From the NCBI GenBank assembly GCA_033807695.1, contig CM066303.1, forward strand, positions 2,480,001 to 2,544,000: a stretch of DNA of 64,000 nucleotides. The letters run 5' to 3'. A program made the translations under genes and the position numbers. Source of the stretch: Daedaleopsis sinensis (lineage: Eukaryota > Basidiomycota > Agaricomycetes > Polyporales > Polyporaceae). Under the pieces are notes generated by a model. It did no database searches, had not been told where the DNA came from, and saw only the letters and a program-made list of their open reading frames with translations. Of this stretch, positions 10,457 to 22,928 are shown piece by piece (the first letter of the stretch is position 1; each line of letters begins with the position of its first letter).

Positions 10457-10924
10457 CCAACAACCATGTACGTCGTTGTGCTAGGGAACCCGTGTCCTAA
10501 TGCTTACCGTGCACTCAGTACCCGCGCATGCGCACATGGTCTCAGCCGCCCCGTCGGGTATAAGCCCACCTGTTGGCGTCCGACGTTCGCGGCGTGTCGC
10601 GCTCAGACCACGAACCCTGTCCAAGATTGCGTCGGGGACGTAGGACAGTGCGGTATGTGGTCAACGCCTTTCCGGTCAAGTCATCTGTCAGGGACGGATG
10701 GCTCGGATTGTGCGGAGCGTGCGCGTCGCATTGCAAGGCTGAGCTACCAAGTCGTGAGTTTCACTGCTTCATCCATACGAGGTCGAGGTAGCTGACCTCG
10801 TCTCACAGCGACCGCCTACTCACTAAGTACTGAAATCTCGAACGACTCATTACGCGGGTGCGTACATATCCTACGACGCGACGTTGATGTCTTTCTTCAA
10901 CAGGTACATAGAGCTGTCGGCTCG

Positions 10925-10968
10925 TATCTTAGTAGTAGTTGTTGTTGTTTGCTACTACTACTAAGATA
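10925..10968. repeat. Perfect stem-loop just inside the left arm
   Basis: TATCTTAGTAGTAGT at 10925-10939 is the exact reverse complement of 10954-10968, around a 14-nt loop. It begins 16 bp from the inner edge of the left arm. A different stem-loop occupies the corresponding place at the right arm (51250-51301). Confidence 0.8.
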
Positions 10969-11757
10969 GGATGTCAGTTATGGATTCAGCCTCTCATTCT
11001 GATGAATATGCATGACATACTTTAGGTAGTAGCTCTAGGCTTGGGAGAGATGTCCTTTGGGGGCAGCGGCCGGTCCAGTTACGCCATCTATGCTTTGCTT
11101 TGGGAGTACTAATTTTACCCAATTGCGGCGAGCCACTGCTCGCCCACACCGGGGCGCGAGGTGACGACTCAGATCTCCTTCCTGTGCGGTTGGATGCCAG
11201 CTAGGATAGAGGTGTCATCATGATGCTGACGGTTGACCTGGGAGAAAGTTCTGTAACTCCTCAGCGTCATCGTAGACATCGATAGACTTAGACTATGATC
11301 TATATGATAATTGATGTCTCACTCGAAAGGCAGCCCGCGGATGTTCGTCGTTAACCAGGTCGTCATAATTCGAGCCCGACTCTGGTGCCGCCTGCCAATG
11401 CATCTACTTCGCTCTAGACGGCTTACGCATACGAGCCACCGTCCAGAGTGTGAGCATCTGCTCAGCGTCGCGCAGCACCCCTGCAGCGCACAGCGCACAG
11501 TACTGGGTCGAAGCAAACGATCAGATTGACCAACGCGACACACAACCATCCGCACCGGCTTTGTACACACTTCTTCCCGTTCCCGTTCCCGTTCCGCACT
11601 CGGAAGCTGGGAGCCCTGCCAGCCCAAGAGCTCTCCCAACACAAGAAGACCCCTGCCAATCCAGAAGCCTTGCCGAATTCCAATCCAGGAACCCAGCCCC
11701 CGAGCCCCGAACCCCGACATCCCCGATCCGCCACCACCCAGCCACGCAGCGGACGCC
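10969..11757. other. Intergenic region downstream of the UBP6-like gene
   Basis: No gene seen. The Pro/Ser-rich frames near 11450-11750 on both strands are shadows without splice or codon support. It should hold the 3' end of the minus-strand deubiquitinase transcript. Confidence 0.4.
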
Positions 11758-14124
11758 TCAAACCAGCGGGCGCGTCCTGTACAGCAGCACGTACGCAGAC
11801 GCGTCCTGCCCGCCGCCCGAGAGCGTCTCGAGCTTCTCCTGCGGGAGCACCGACACCCGGTCGTCGTCGAACTTGTACCAGTCGTCGTCGTCCTCGTCGT
11901 GCGCCGCCGCGCCCGCACCCGCCGTCGCCGCCGTCGCCCCGTGCAAAGCGCGCTTCTTGACGAAGCCGATGTAGTGCCCGGCGTCTGCTTCTGCGCCCTT
12001 GTGCGTCACGATCGCTGTGTGCACGCGTGGTGAGCTACTGTGAGCGGAGAGACGGGAGACGGGAGATGGGGGGACGGAAGACGGAAGACGGGCACTTACC
12101 GACGAGCTCGTACTGCCCTGTCGTGCTGCAGCCGACGTCGCCCTTGAGGTCGGGGTGGACGAGCGCCTCAAGCTCCTTGCCCTCCTTCTCCCGGTACACG
12201 CTCTCCGCCTCGAGCTCCGCCCCCGCGACCGCGACCGTCTTCGGGTCAGTGGCAGAGGCAGCGCCACCCTCGGCCGCAGCGGGCGCGGGCGCGGGTGCAG
12301 ACGACGAGCCGGAGCCGGAGCCGGACGGGGCATCGGCGTCGGCCATCTGGACGTCGCCCTCCTTGTCTGTGACGGGCTTCGCGACTTTCGTGCGCTTGCG
12401 GACCTTGCGGCGCTCCGCGCGCTCCTTCTCGAGCTCCTGGAGCCGCCTGCTGATCGGCAGCAGCTTCTCCTTGAGCTCGGGCGTCGCGATCTCGAGCGCG
12501 TCGTACTCGGCGGGGAACTTCACCCTCCTCTGCGCACGCCGCCAAGCATGAGACGGAGACGGAGACGGGCTGGGGCGGGGGTCGAAAGCACACGCACCAT
12601 GATTTTCGCCTTCTTGTTGATGTCGGCCTTCCACGCGAAGCGGACCATGTGCACGGTGAGGTAGGAGGGCAGGCGCGAGAGGCGTGTTGTCGAGCTGTAC
12701 ACCGCGTCGCGCCCGAGCGTGGCGGAGTGTTTCTCGATCTTGCCGTCCAGCGCCTGGCACCCGCCTGAGTGTGAGTGCGTGCTCGAAAATGTAACGAGCG
12801 CTGTGGGCGGATCGACGTACCTCCTTGATCCCTTGGTGCATGTAGTTGACCGCATTTGAGATGGTGCACGAGATCTTGAGGGTCTTTTCGAATGTGACGG
12901 ACTCAGGCTCTTCGGGGGCCTCGTCGCACTTCAGGCTGGACACAGCGTCGGCTCCTCATATCAGCTCCCTGCCTGCGCAAACGGACGGACAAAGCACGTA
13001 CACCCGTCGCAGCTCGCCAGTCATGTACTGCTCGACAAACTTGGCGCTCGGAGACGCCTCCGACGAGGGCCCCGGGAGCCCCGGGACTTCTCGTAGCGCA
13101 TTCGTCATCTGGACCCAGCACTCCTCCGCATCTGCAGTGACGTCACCGTTAACCGACGTGCTTCGACGAGCAACAAAACCACGCATTCGGTCGTACCTTG
13201 CTGCGCGTATGCCCCGCTCATGAGCGCCTTGAGGCCCGTCGCGCGCGACTGCTCGGCGAACTGCGGGAACGCGTGGCGGAGGGCGGCGAGGAAGGACGAG
13301 GGCGTGACGCTCTCCGTCGTGCTGCCCATGTTCGTGTACAGGTTGCGCAGCTGCAGGGGGAGGCCCTGTGGCGCGGAGCTGCCGCACAGCGGACGTGAAG
13401 ATGAGATTTGGATGGATCTGGGTGTGAATTTGGGCCAACGCGGGCGGGGACGCACCTCTGCAGCGCAGTTTGGAGTTCCGGGATGGCGCGCATGGCTTGG
13501 AGGGTCGCGTTCATGTAGCATGTGTTGCCGAGGTTGACGAGTCCGACGGGCATGGCGAGCTGTGGGGGACACATGTGAGCCAGTGGCGGGCACGGAATCG
13601 CCGCACCATCGCACGCACTGCTTGTGCCAGGGAAGTGTCGTCCATGTCTGTAGGTAGGGTAGGTGGGACGTCGGCATTCAATTCGCACAAATTCGCAGTG
13701 TGGCGAGCCCCACGCACCTTCCAGGAACTGGATAGGCGTCGACGGCGGCTTCGGAAGCTCCCCCGCCGCGCCGATCACCATGAACGTCTGGCCCTGTCCG
13801 CAGGAAAACGAAAATCAATGTCCCGAACGCAAGTGGTTTCGGGGCCGTTACTGACCGCTTTAGGCGCGACCTTGCGCCAGTCGGTGTCGTCCTGCGATGC
13901 GCATATAGTCGCACCTCGGTCAGCAGAGCCCACACACATCTTGCGGGAGAGCCAGCCCTGCGCACCTTGAGCATGCCGCCCTTGATCATGACCTTCATCC
14001 GATCCGGCGGCACCCCGGTGACCTGGTAGACGGCATCCTTGAAGACGGCAGCGGGGAGGTCGGGGTCGAGCTGCACGTCGTGCACCTTGCCTGCGTGCTT
14101 GATTTTCACGTCGAGAGGGGCCAT
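11758..14124 (-). CDS. UBP6: Proteasome-associated ubiquitin hydrolase, UBP6/USP14 type
   Basis: This protease trims ubiquitin from substrates docked on the 26S proteasome. I assign 11 exons (13966-14124, 13856-13891, 13718-13793, 13619-13647, 13456-13559, 13197-13378, 13002-13131, 12821-12935, 12598-12753, 12100-12529, 11758-12014) that sum to 557 residues with every phase matching. Residues 1-75 are a ubiquitin-like domain (MAPLDVKIKHAGKVHDVQL). The Cys box is GLVNLGNTCYMNATLQ, followed by a QQDAEECWVQ motif, and the His box reads GAEADAGHYIGFVKK near the C-terminus. An Ala/Ser/Gly-rich insert with a charged segment (about residues 370-440) is longer than in yeast. All catalytic residues appear present. 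It lies about 360 bp from the divergent BAP31-like gene, so they may share a promoter region. Confidence 0.93.
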
Positions 14125-14487
14125 GCTGTCCAGTGTCCGCGATGGGAGTGATCAGAGAGAGTGTGTGCGTGCAGGGGGTTTGTGGCCTGAGCCACCACGA
14201 CGCGTACGCGCACGCGTGAAGCGGTCAGATCTCGATGACAAATCTGCGTCCGGGTCCGGGCATCGCCGGGGCGGGGGAGCCGGGGGATGAATCGATGACG
14301 TCGTGGCCGCAGCGCAGTGCACCGACGTGTCTCGACGCGCCAAGGCGCCAGCGTCACAGTCCTGCGGTGCCTCGGTGGTGCACTGCACGCCTCCTGCACT
14401 CTTCTCAGACGACCACCACCACCCTCAAGCTCAAGACCTTACCACCCCCAGCCTCCTCCTCCCTGAAGACTGTGAACAGACACAGAC

Positions 14488-15645
14488 ATGACAGTGTAGT
14501 ACGTGCCCTCGTACTGGACTCGGAGCCCGTGCGGCGTGCGCGCGCGCTGACGACGCACCCCCCGCAGCTACACCCTCACCTTCCTGCTGCTCGCGGCGGA
14601 GATGGCCACGTTCTGCGTGCTCGTCTTCCCGCTCCCGCACGTCGTCCGCAAGAAGCTCTTCCGCTTCCTCTCCGAGAGCCCGCTCGTCGCCAAGCTCGCG
14701 TACGGCGTCAAGATCGCGTTCATGTACGTCGCGTGCCCGCTTTCTGGTTTCTGAACTCTGATTTCTGACTTTTTGGTTTTTGGTATTGGTGGCCCTGCAC
14801 TGACGCACCCCTCCCATACGCACGCACATGCAGATTCATCGCGATCCTGTTCGTCGATGCGGTGCAGCGCATGTGGCGCGTGACGGCCGACGCGGAGCTC
14901 GCGAAGCAGGCGGGCAACGGCGTGAACAACGTACAAGCGGAGACGAACGTCTCCGCGCGCAAATTCTAGTGCGTCCTTTTCCCCTCCTCTCCCCTTCCCC
15001 CCCTTCCCCTTCTCCCCTTCCCCTTCCCCCCTCCCCAGTCCTTGTCTTCCGAATCGTGCATCCCGCGTCCCACATCCCGAATCCCGAATCGTGCGTCCCC
15101 CATGCTGACCGCGGCCCGGGCACACACGCACAGCGCACAGCGGAACACGTACCTGACGGGCTTCTGCCTCTTCCTCTCGCTCGTGCTCACGCGCACGTTC
15201 TACATCGTGCTCGACCTCATCCACGTCCAGGAGGAGTACGCGAAGCTCAAGAGCGCGGTGCGTCCCCCTTTCGCCGTTGCGGCTGCACGCGTTCTTTCCC
15301 GCAGCGCTGATTGATTTTTGTGTATGTTTTTCGTGCGGCTGCAGAGCGGGCAGGCGGCGGGCCCCGGGGGCGACCAGGCGAAGCAGATCGCGGAGCTCAA
15401 GCAGAAGCTCGCCGCGGCGGAGGCGAAGGCCACGGACTACGGTGCGCTGCCCGTGCCTCTCATACCCCCCTTCCGCTGACCCCCTTCCGCTGACCGCCGA
15501 CCGCTGATCTCCACGGACCGCGCTCACGGACCGCGCTGCAGATATCGTGAAGAAGCAGGCGGCGCAGAACGCGAAGGAGTACGACCGCCTCGCGACGGAG
15601 TTCAACGCGAAGACGGGCAGCGTCTCGAACAAGCGCAAGGATTAG
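14488..15645 (+). CDS. ER membrane protein of the BAP31/Yet family
   Basis: BAP31 relatives sit in the ER membrane and assist export or quality control of membrane proteins. Six exons (14488-14498, 14568-14723, 14834-14968, 15134-15257, 15345-15441, 15542-15645) give 208 residues; the first exon is only 11 nt (Met-Thr-Val plus two bases). Three membrane helices are visible at about residues 5-25, 46-65 and 105-127 (TGFCLFLSLVLTRTFYIVL). The family motif KFYAQRNTYLTGF spans the third intron. A C-terminal coiled coil (QIAELKQKLAAAEAKA) ends in KRKD, a KKXX-like retrieval signal. Length and topology match the yeast Yet proteins. Confidence 0.92.
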
Positions 15646-16005
15646 CTAGCTTGTATTTGGCCGTGCGTTGGCCGTGCGATGGCTGTCGAGTAGTTGCGGT
15701 CTTAAACTTTGGAATAGGCGTCCGCGACGGCGACCGCGACGGTGTGCTGCTGCCTGCTGCTGCTGTTCCTCTCGAGGAACTCAGAAAATACGATGCTCCC
15801 TTTGACTAAACCATGTCCCTGTCTGTCCCCCACAGTGACAATATCGTTCGCACCGAGAGATCACGCTAGTCTAGCACGAGCACGAGCGCGAGCGCGACGA
15901 CGACACGGTGGCACTGGTAAAAATTTAGGACTTAGAAGAGATGCCATTGGCATAAGGGTCAGAATCAGAACAGTGAAAACCTAGGGACCCGGGAAACACA
16001 AAAAG

Positions 16006-16098
16006 TGAACCCTACCCGATTTGAACGGATGACCTTGAGGAAGCAGCACCAGAGGACTAGGACTGGAATCTCACGCGCTACCGCTGCGCCAAGGGTTC
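16006..16098 (-). tRNA. tRNA-Trp (CCA) with 21-nt intron
   Basis: The 93-nt minus-strand gene starts GAACCCT at 16098 and ends AGGGTTC plus A73 at 16006, so the acceptor stem pairs perfectly. The D arm is GCGC-AGCGGTA-GCGC, the anticodon loop carries CCA, and the T arm is ATCCG-TTCAAAT-CGGGT. Removing a 21-nt intron right after position 37 leaves a normal cloverleaf with one A-C mismatch at 31-39. A run of five T follows the 3' end (16001-16004 side), the usual Pol III terminator. Confidence 0.9.
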
Positions 16099-19000
16099 TT
16101 GGGAACTCTTGCCCGCCAGTGCCCCTTCGCCCTTCCCCCGCCGCCCTTCGCCTGCCGCTTGCGCCGCGGTCCTGGGCTGGGCGTGCACCTCGATTGCCAA
16201 TGCCATGGACTCGTTAGACAGGTCCGTCCGCCCCCCGTTCAATAGGACCTGTACATCGTCTGCCTAGGGGAGACAACATGGACTCGGAGTCGGAGTCCGA
16301 CTCGTCACTCGCGGTTCAGTGCTCAGTGCGCAATGCGGAACTTTCAGCTGCAGAACTTGGAACTTGGAACTGGCCATGGGATCAAGATCGAACGTACCAG
16401 TGGTAGGTACTAGGAAGGCTGCGATGGTTCGATGTTCGATGTTCAGTACTGTACTCAGTAGGATACAGATACAGATACAGCCCGCTCTCTCATCTAACGC
16501 GTACGCACGACTCATGATCACAGTCTATCCGCGCTCGGTACACTGGCAGCCAAGTCTTAGTCGACCCCTTCCGAGTCACTGACCGTCGACCACTGGCCAA
16601 GTTCAAGTTCAAGTTCGCGTTGTTCTGACCGGGCGACATGGTGCTCAGCGCTCAGTGCTGACCGCTGACCGCTACGTATACGTAGAGCGGAGGACATCGA
16701 CGAGTCCAAGTCCAAGTCCAATTGCAAGGCCACTGCAGCTGAACGTTGAACGCTGAACGTTGAACGTCGAACACATGCATGGCTGGGCTGCTGCCAGTAC
16801 TAGTCCTCAGTCCTGACGAGTCCTGATTCACTGGGATTCAGAGCAGAGCCGCCTGCCGATTGTCGATTTCTAACAGTGCGTACACGGTACCACTCCTCAA
16901 GTACTCAAGCACTCAAGCTCAAGTACTCACAGGACATGTACAGTTCCGAGGCGCGCACGGTGCCGGTGCCGGTGCCGGTGAACGCTGATCAAGCCGCACA
17001 GCGCGATCTTTCGGTACTCAGGCCTCAGTACTCAGTACTCAGCAGCGGCCCCCTCAGGCTCTCAGGCTCTCCGAGTCGGGGCCCACTGCGTCACGGTTGC
17101 GGTTGCGGTTGCGGTGCCCAGCACTGAGTACTGAGTACTGAGCAGTCGTTTTCCAGAGGCTCGACTCGGAGTGTGCGCGCTTCGTCCCGACTACGTATAC
17201 GGTATGTATACCGCGGCGCAGAGTTCGGAACTTGATCGGATCGTCGACGTCGGGGCAGCCTGAGTCTGAGTCGCCACCTGAAGTGAAGCTCTCAGATCTC
17301 AGATCTCAGACATCCGGACTCGGAGGCGGAGGCGGCCACAACAACGTCGGAACTAGCACATGCTGCCAGTGCTTGCTCGTCGTCACTCGGTTACTTACCT
17401 TAAGCTTGCTCCCTGCCCGCACCGGGCGGCGGGAGCCGACGGGCGGACGTCCAGGATCGCGCACGCGCACGCGTCACGGTCGACGGCCTCGCCGCATGAA
17501 TTCGTGCGCGTGAAGTCCGGAGCAGCCGACTATAGTTACTACTAGACGCAGCTGCACGACGCCTGGACTTTGTATCCTACAGCTAGTATCCTAGAGCTTA
17601 CCCTGGCCCACTGGCATGCACTGAACGTCAACGTCAACGTTCTGCAGGACAGCGGCGGACGCGGAAGTCTCCGCGGACTCGGACCCGAGTCGACCCGCTC
17701 GAGCGCAGTGGTCGACGTCAGCGAGCTGGCAGCGGTCGCCGGCATTCAACCAAACGGAAACGGCCGCCTAGTATGTGTGTACTTACCAGGAGCCGATCGC
17801 GATCGCTCGGGCGACGGCGTGCTCCCTGCAACGGTTACGCCAGCCGTGGACTGTACGTATACGCACACCACATTACGCATCTGGCCGAGGGTAGGAGTGG
17901 TAAAGCCCCCTGGACGAACCGAGCACGTCTTCGCTCGCTCGCAGACCGCACCGCACGCACCCGGGGATCCTCACGCCGGCGGACAGACTACGGTGCTACA
18001 GCCTACGCCGCGAATTTACCGGACGCCCCCCGCCGCATGCAGTGACGTCGGCCGGCCCCTGTTCGACGCGCTCAGAACCGAGCATGTATGTATCTATGTA
18101 TGTATCCAGCGCGCATATACTCGCTTACGTCGGCATCGTTGACACTAGTTACTGACAGGCTCGCAGCGACCGAGGTTCGTGACGCGTTCGCGTTATTCGC
18201 CGAACGTCCGTCGAGTCTCGAGGCGTGCACCCGCGGCCGATCCCGCCTGCATGATGCACATATGCTTCTTCTCTTCGCGCAGACCCTGTTCTACCTCGGA
18301 GCTGCCCGTGGCCGGCTTCGCGCGCCGGAGTTCGGGATTCGGGATTCGGGATTCTCTGCGCCTCGAAGTCCGGAGAGGCGGAGGCGCAGCCGAGATGTGG
18401 CACGCAGAACGCAGCTGCAGCGGAGGTTGCCTGGCAGGAAGCGTTCTGCGCGGCAACTCCCCGATTCCCCACCATGTATTACTCCCGACTTCCGCACACG
18501 CAACTCCCCGGGCCAGCGCGCAGACGCCCGCCCCGCCGCCGCCGACTCGGGGGCTGTTACGAGAGTAGAGTAGAGTTGCGCAGGAAACGGGGTCCCACCC
18601 GTGCGCACGCCCGCCCCCATTCCAACCCATATCCACATCCACATCCATGTCCACGTTCAAGGAGCGTTTCGGAATCCAGCTCACGCTCGTTCTCGCCTCG
18701 CGCCGCAACTCCGCCCACATCCCCCGCGCCCGGCCTTCGCCAATTCCAATTCCAACGCACTCGAGAGTCGGAACTCGAACGAAGCGGGCCCGCTGGGAAG
18801 GCCTCCACATGTACAGCCGTGGGTCCGCCTGCTTCATCCGGATTCCCCTCCCGCTCCCGCGCCCGGCCCATCGCTCGTACTTCCGCTTCCGCCCCCGCGC
18901 ACGTTCTCTCGCCGCCTCCGCCTCTGCACATGCACATGCACATGCGCGAACGTCAACGCGTATACGTATACGTACCCGGTGCCTGCAGAAGCAGACACGG

Positions 19001-19140
19001 AAGCAGCGGCAGCGCAAGCCCGGCAGGACCCGCGCCGTTGCCGTTGCCATTATCATGCGCGATGGCACGCAGCTGCAGCTGCAGGAGCTGAGGATCGCAA
19101 GCTGCCGCGCGCGTCTGCGTCTGCGTCTGCGTGTTCTGTC

Positions 19141-19315
19141 CCTCGTTCTCCGCCTTCTGTTTTTGTCCCTTGTCCTTTGTCCTTGTCCTTTGTCTTCCAT
19201 CTTCTGCCTTCCATCTTCCATCTTCTGCCTTCTGCCTTCCATCTTCTGCCTTCCATCTTCTGCCTTCTGCCTTCTGCCGAATCCCATCTTCCGCCGTCTG
19301 CCGTCTGTCTTCTGG
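19141..19315. repeat. CTTCTGCCTTCCAT-type tandem repeat
   Basis: Pyrimidine-rich array of CTTCTGC and CTTCCAT heptamers in mixed order, preceded by TTGTCCTTTG copies. Confidence 0.85.
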
Positions 19316-19400
19316 CACCCGGCCCAGTGATGCGCTCCGAGTCGAGGCACGGCGCAGTGCGCACGGAACCTCAGGCCTCACGCTTCAAGCTTCAATTTGA

Positions 19401-19552
19401 CAAGACAAGGACAAGGACAAGGACAAGGACAAGGACAAGGACAAGGACAAGGACAAGACAAGGACAGGAACAGGACAAGGACAAGGACAGGAACAAGACA
19501 AGGACAAGGACGAGGACGAGGACAGGACAAGGACGAGGACAGGACGAGGAGA
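19401..19552. repeat. AAGGAC hexamer microsatellite
   Basis: About 150 bp of (ACAAGG)n decaying to GGACGAGGAC at its right side; purine-rich on the plus strand. Confidence 0.9.
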
Positions 19553-20826
19553 AGGCGTGCGTGCGCGAGCCGCGGCCGGTCCGAGCTGCCTGCATGCCTG
19601 GCGCGGTCGCCCGATGTGCGCGCGGACGGCGATCGATCGAGTCTCGCCTCGGAGCTCTCTCCTGCTCTCCTGCTCTCCTGCTCTCTCCAGATATCCGATA
19701 TCGGATATCCACCCAGGGCCATGGCCAGCTATAGCCAGGGCCAGGGCGGGGCGGGGCGGTGACCATGCGCATCGGACGTCGAACCGAACCGAACCGAACC
19801 GTGGCCAGCTGCAGGCGTGTCGTGTCGTGTCGTGTCGTGTCGTGTGGCACGACGTGCGAGAGCCGTGTCCGAGTTATGCATTGGTGGCACTGCAGGCTAT
19901 GGGTGAGTGCACTGGCCACATGCGCACTGTAGTAGTCCGAGTCGTATCCTGCACCGACGTCGACGTTCTCAAGCGCATGCCTAGCCTTAGCCTTAGCCTT
20001 AGCCTAGCCGCGTATCCGTATCCGTATCCGTATCCCAGTGGCAGCTAGCTCAGGCTGTCAGTGTCAGCTCACGGGCCCGAGAAGAACTTAGAACGCACGT
20101 GCACGCGCACGGCGTTCGCGGCCGACGATTCGAATTCGAATTCGAACGTCTGAGGCTCAGCCTGCCAGTGCCAGTGCCTGCCGCGAATTCGAATTCACGC
20201 GCACGCCGCGCCGCGCCCGTTCCCATTCTGAACGTTAACGGTCGAACGCTGAACGTTGAACGTTGGACCCTCCTTGAACGTGAACTTTGAACTTTGGAGC
20301 ATCGGAGGCGCGTGTGGCGCGTGCCGAGCCAGGAACTACGCACACCTCGCGCTTCGCTCTCGCTCTCGTATTCCTCTCGAATCTCGCGCGAGGAGGACAG
20401 CCCAGAGTCCAGAGTCCCGAGTCCAGACGCACAGCGCTGAGTACCGCGTACCGCGTACCGAGTACGAGTACGAGTCTCGCTGCCGCTGCCGCCGACACCG
20501 ACACCGACACGCCGACACCGACACGCCGACACGCTGACACGCCGAACGAGTCCGGCCGCGGATCCTCCGAGTCTGCGCCCAGCGCCCAGCGTCCGACGTC
20601 GACGTCCAGCTTCCGAGTCCAGCTGCAGCGCCCACCACACCGTACGTGACGGTCCTCAGGCCTCAGGCCGCAGAACCCAGAACTCAGAACTCGAGCTGCC
20701 GTGCCCGGCGTGCCATGCGCCCTCTGCTCTGCTCTGGGCGAGATGGATAACGATCACGATCACGGTAGCTCGGACTGGGACTGGACTGGGAGGGGAGCTT
20801 GCAGGAGCCTGGGCCAGACTCCTCTT

Positions 20827-20873
20827 ACCCAAACCCAAACCCGAACTCAAACCCAAACCCAAACTCAAACCCA
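20827..20873. repeat. AAACCC microsatellite
   Basis: Hexamer run of CCAAAC and CCGAACT copies. It is internal and imperfect, so it is not taken as a telomere tract. Confidence 0.8.
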
Positions 20874-22364
20874 ATATTAATATCAATCCGAGCCCGAATC
20901 GTCGTTGTCGTCCTCTCAGAGTCAGAGACCGCACCCCGCACCCCGCACCCCGCACCCCGCACGCCCGGACTCGGACTCCTCCCCTGAGTCTCAGTCTGAG
21001 CGTACATTTGGATCTGGATCTGGGCCGTTGCGGCGTCCAGTCCCAGTCCCAGTCCCAGTCTGAGGATCGGGCTCGGGGCTCGGGCTCGGGGCTCGGGTGC
21101 TCAGGGAGTCAACGTCAACGTTCGACCGTCAGAGTTCTATATATTATATACGCGCCGAACGACTCCTCCGAGTCGTACATACGGTGCGCATGCGTTCCTC
21201 AGGCCTCAGGCTCTATCTCTATCTCTATCTCTGTGACCCAGACCCCTGCTCACGCTCACCAGCCCGCCGCCCGGCCCATCATGATATTTCAGGCTGGCGT
21301 GCGCCGCGACTCGGAAAGACTTAGACAGAAGACAGAAAACGGAAGACAGAAGACAGAAGACAGAAGAGAGCACGCGCGGGAGAAGACTCGGACGGCTGCA
21401 AGAATCAATTGTGATTGTGCACGGACACGCGATGACCACAATACGCATACGCACGTACGTGGGGCCAGCCTGACGCGGCGTGAGTGCTCTGCGCCCAGTC
21501 CGCGTCCGCCGAGGTACGCGTCCGCGTCCGGGCTGAGTCCATAAGTATCTGCACAGGCACAGATCTCCTTCAAGTTCGTGCTTGGGGCTTGGGGCTTGTA
21601 CTTAAGTATACAGAGTCCACAGTCCACAGTCCATACGCGGCGCACGGCGCACGCCCGTTGCCAGTGGTCACTAGTACTGGGACATCTGCATCTGCATCTG
21701 CACCAGAATACGCACGTCCGAGTCGAATACAGACTCTTACTATTAGTGCTTGCGGTCTGCGTCCGCCGGGCGCACTAGTCGCGTCGCTACCGGCTGCGTC
21801 TGCCTCAGCCTCAGCTTGGCTAGCGCGATGCGATGGCGTCCTTCCTGCAGAGGCTCCTCCCAGTCGGGCTCCCCCTCCCCTCCCCCCTCCTTGTCGGAGT
21901 CGCCTCCCCCTTCCCTCACCTGTCGCCTCTCGCCTCTTCCCTCTCGCCTCTTACCTCCCGTCGAAGCTCGACGTCGGGTTCTGACTTGCATTGGCAAGTT
22001 GGACTTCTCGTCCGATCGCGCACCGGAGCCCGCGCGCCGTTCCCGTTCCCGCGGTCGCAGGGCCCGCTCCCACTGCCCGCTCCCACTAGTACTGGCAAGC
22101 TCTCAAGCTCTCAGGCTCTCAAGCTCTCATCTCTCAGGCTCTCAAGCTCTCAAGCTCTCAGGTTCTGAGGTTCTGGGGTAACGCGCTCTCAAGCTATAGC
22201 TATCGCTATCGTGAACTTGCCCAAGCGGACTCGAGCGGACATTCGGGCCCGCTGGTATCCGTATCTTCATATCTGTTCACGCCCACGCCCGCGCCCGCGC
22301 CCCCTCCGAGTCCGAGTCTCTAGGCCTTTTCCGAGTCAAGTGTTATCAGCGCTCGCGTGGCTCT

Positions 22365-22440
22365 CGAATGCGAATCCGAATCCGAATCCGAATCCGAATC
22401 CAAATCCAAATCCAAATCCAAATCCGAATACACATCCAAC
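22365..22440. repeat. GAATCC/AAATCC hexamer microsatellite
   Basis: Two adjoining blocks: first CGAATC copies, then CAAATC copies, a point change that spread through half of the array. Confidence 0.85.
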
Positions 22441-22800
22441 TCCAAAGTTCGAAAGCCTTCAGGGCGGCCTCTGCTCCAGAGTCCAGACGGCGTCTGCCAG
22501 ACTCCAGTGGACTCTCGTGCGTGCTGCCAGTGGGCGCCGGGGCAGGCTGGCCGGGACGAGTTCACGTTCACTGGCAGACCTGGATCCAGTCAACGTTCCT
22601 ATGATCGCGGCAGTGGATTGCGAAGCACCCGCGGCCGGCGAGGCGTAGCTGTAGCTGTATTGGTGCCAGTGACGGCGCATATCATCATATGGCACTGCGA
22701 GACTCCCCCCGACCCGGAACTCGGAATTCGACTCGAGGCTCGGAGAACCGCGTGTTCGTACTGACCGGGACCGGGGAGATACATATCATATGCATATGTA

Positions 22801-22802
22801 CG

Positions 22803-22842
<40 letters not shown>

Positions 22843-22843
22843 T
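22801..22843. repeat. CGTG tetranucleotide microsatellite
   Basis: Ten perfect CGTG copies starting at 22801. Confidence 0.95.
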
Positions 22844-22897
22844 TGCTCCTGCGCTCGCCGACTCGCCGACTCAGAGCTGACAGGACTAGTCCCAGGT

Positions 22898-22928
<31 letters not shown>

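Larger units (their letters stand above)
6385..10909. repeat. Left arm of a large inverted repeat
   Basis: Read forward, this arm matches 55662 down to 51309 read in reverse complement, in the same order: unit b with unit g, the 7600-8290 segment with 54480-53880, unit c with unit f, the hairpin at 9252 with that at 52836, and unit d with unit e. In a stretch compared by eye (about 8200-8440 against 53970-53730) identity is above 90 percent. The outer edge is at GGTTTTGCAGTGG and the inner edge at CAGGTACAT. It encloses about 40 kb with the other arm. Confidence 0.85.

Noticed and set aside
5878..10909. LTR retrotransposon or autonomous DNA transposon
   Set aside because: No reverse transcriptase, integrase or transposase motif appears in any frame of the arms.
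11450..11974. Plus-strand frame of 174 codons over the UBP6 3' end
   Set aside because: It is antisense to the C-terminal exon of the deubiquitinase and reflects its codon composition.
19401..19552. CRISPR-like array
   Set aside because: Contiguous hexamer copies without spacers, in a eukaryotic genome; a plain microsatellite.
18193..19734. Overlapping open frames of 385 and 377 codons on opposite strands
   Set aside because: Both are translations of the hexamer and heptamer arrays (Arg/Thr, Cys/Pro, Lys/Asp runs) with no start context, domain or splice support.
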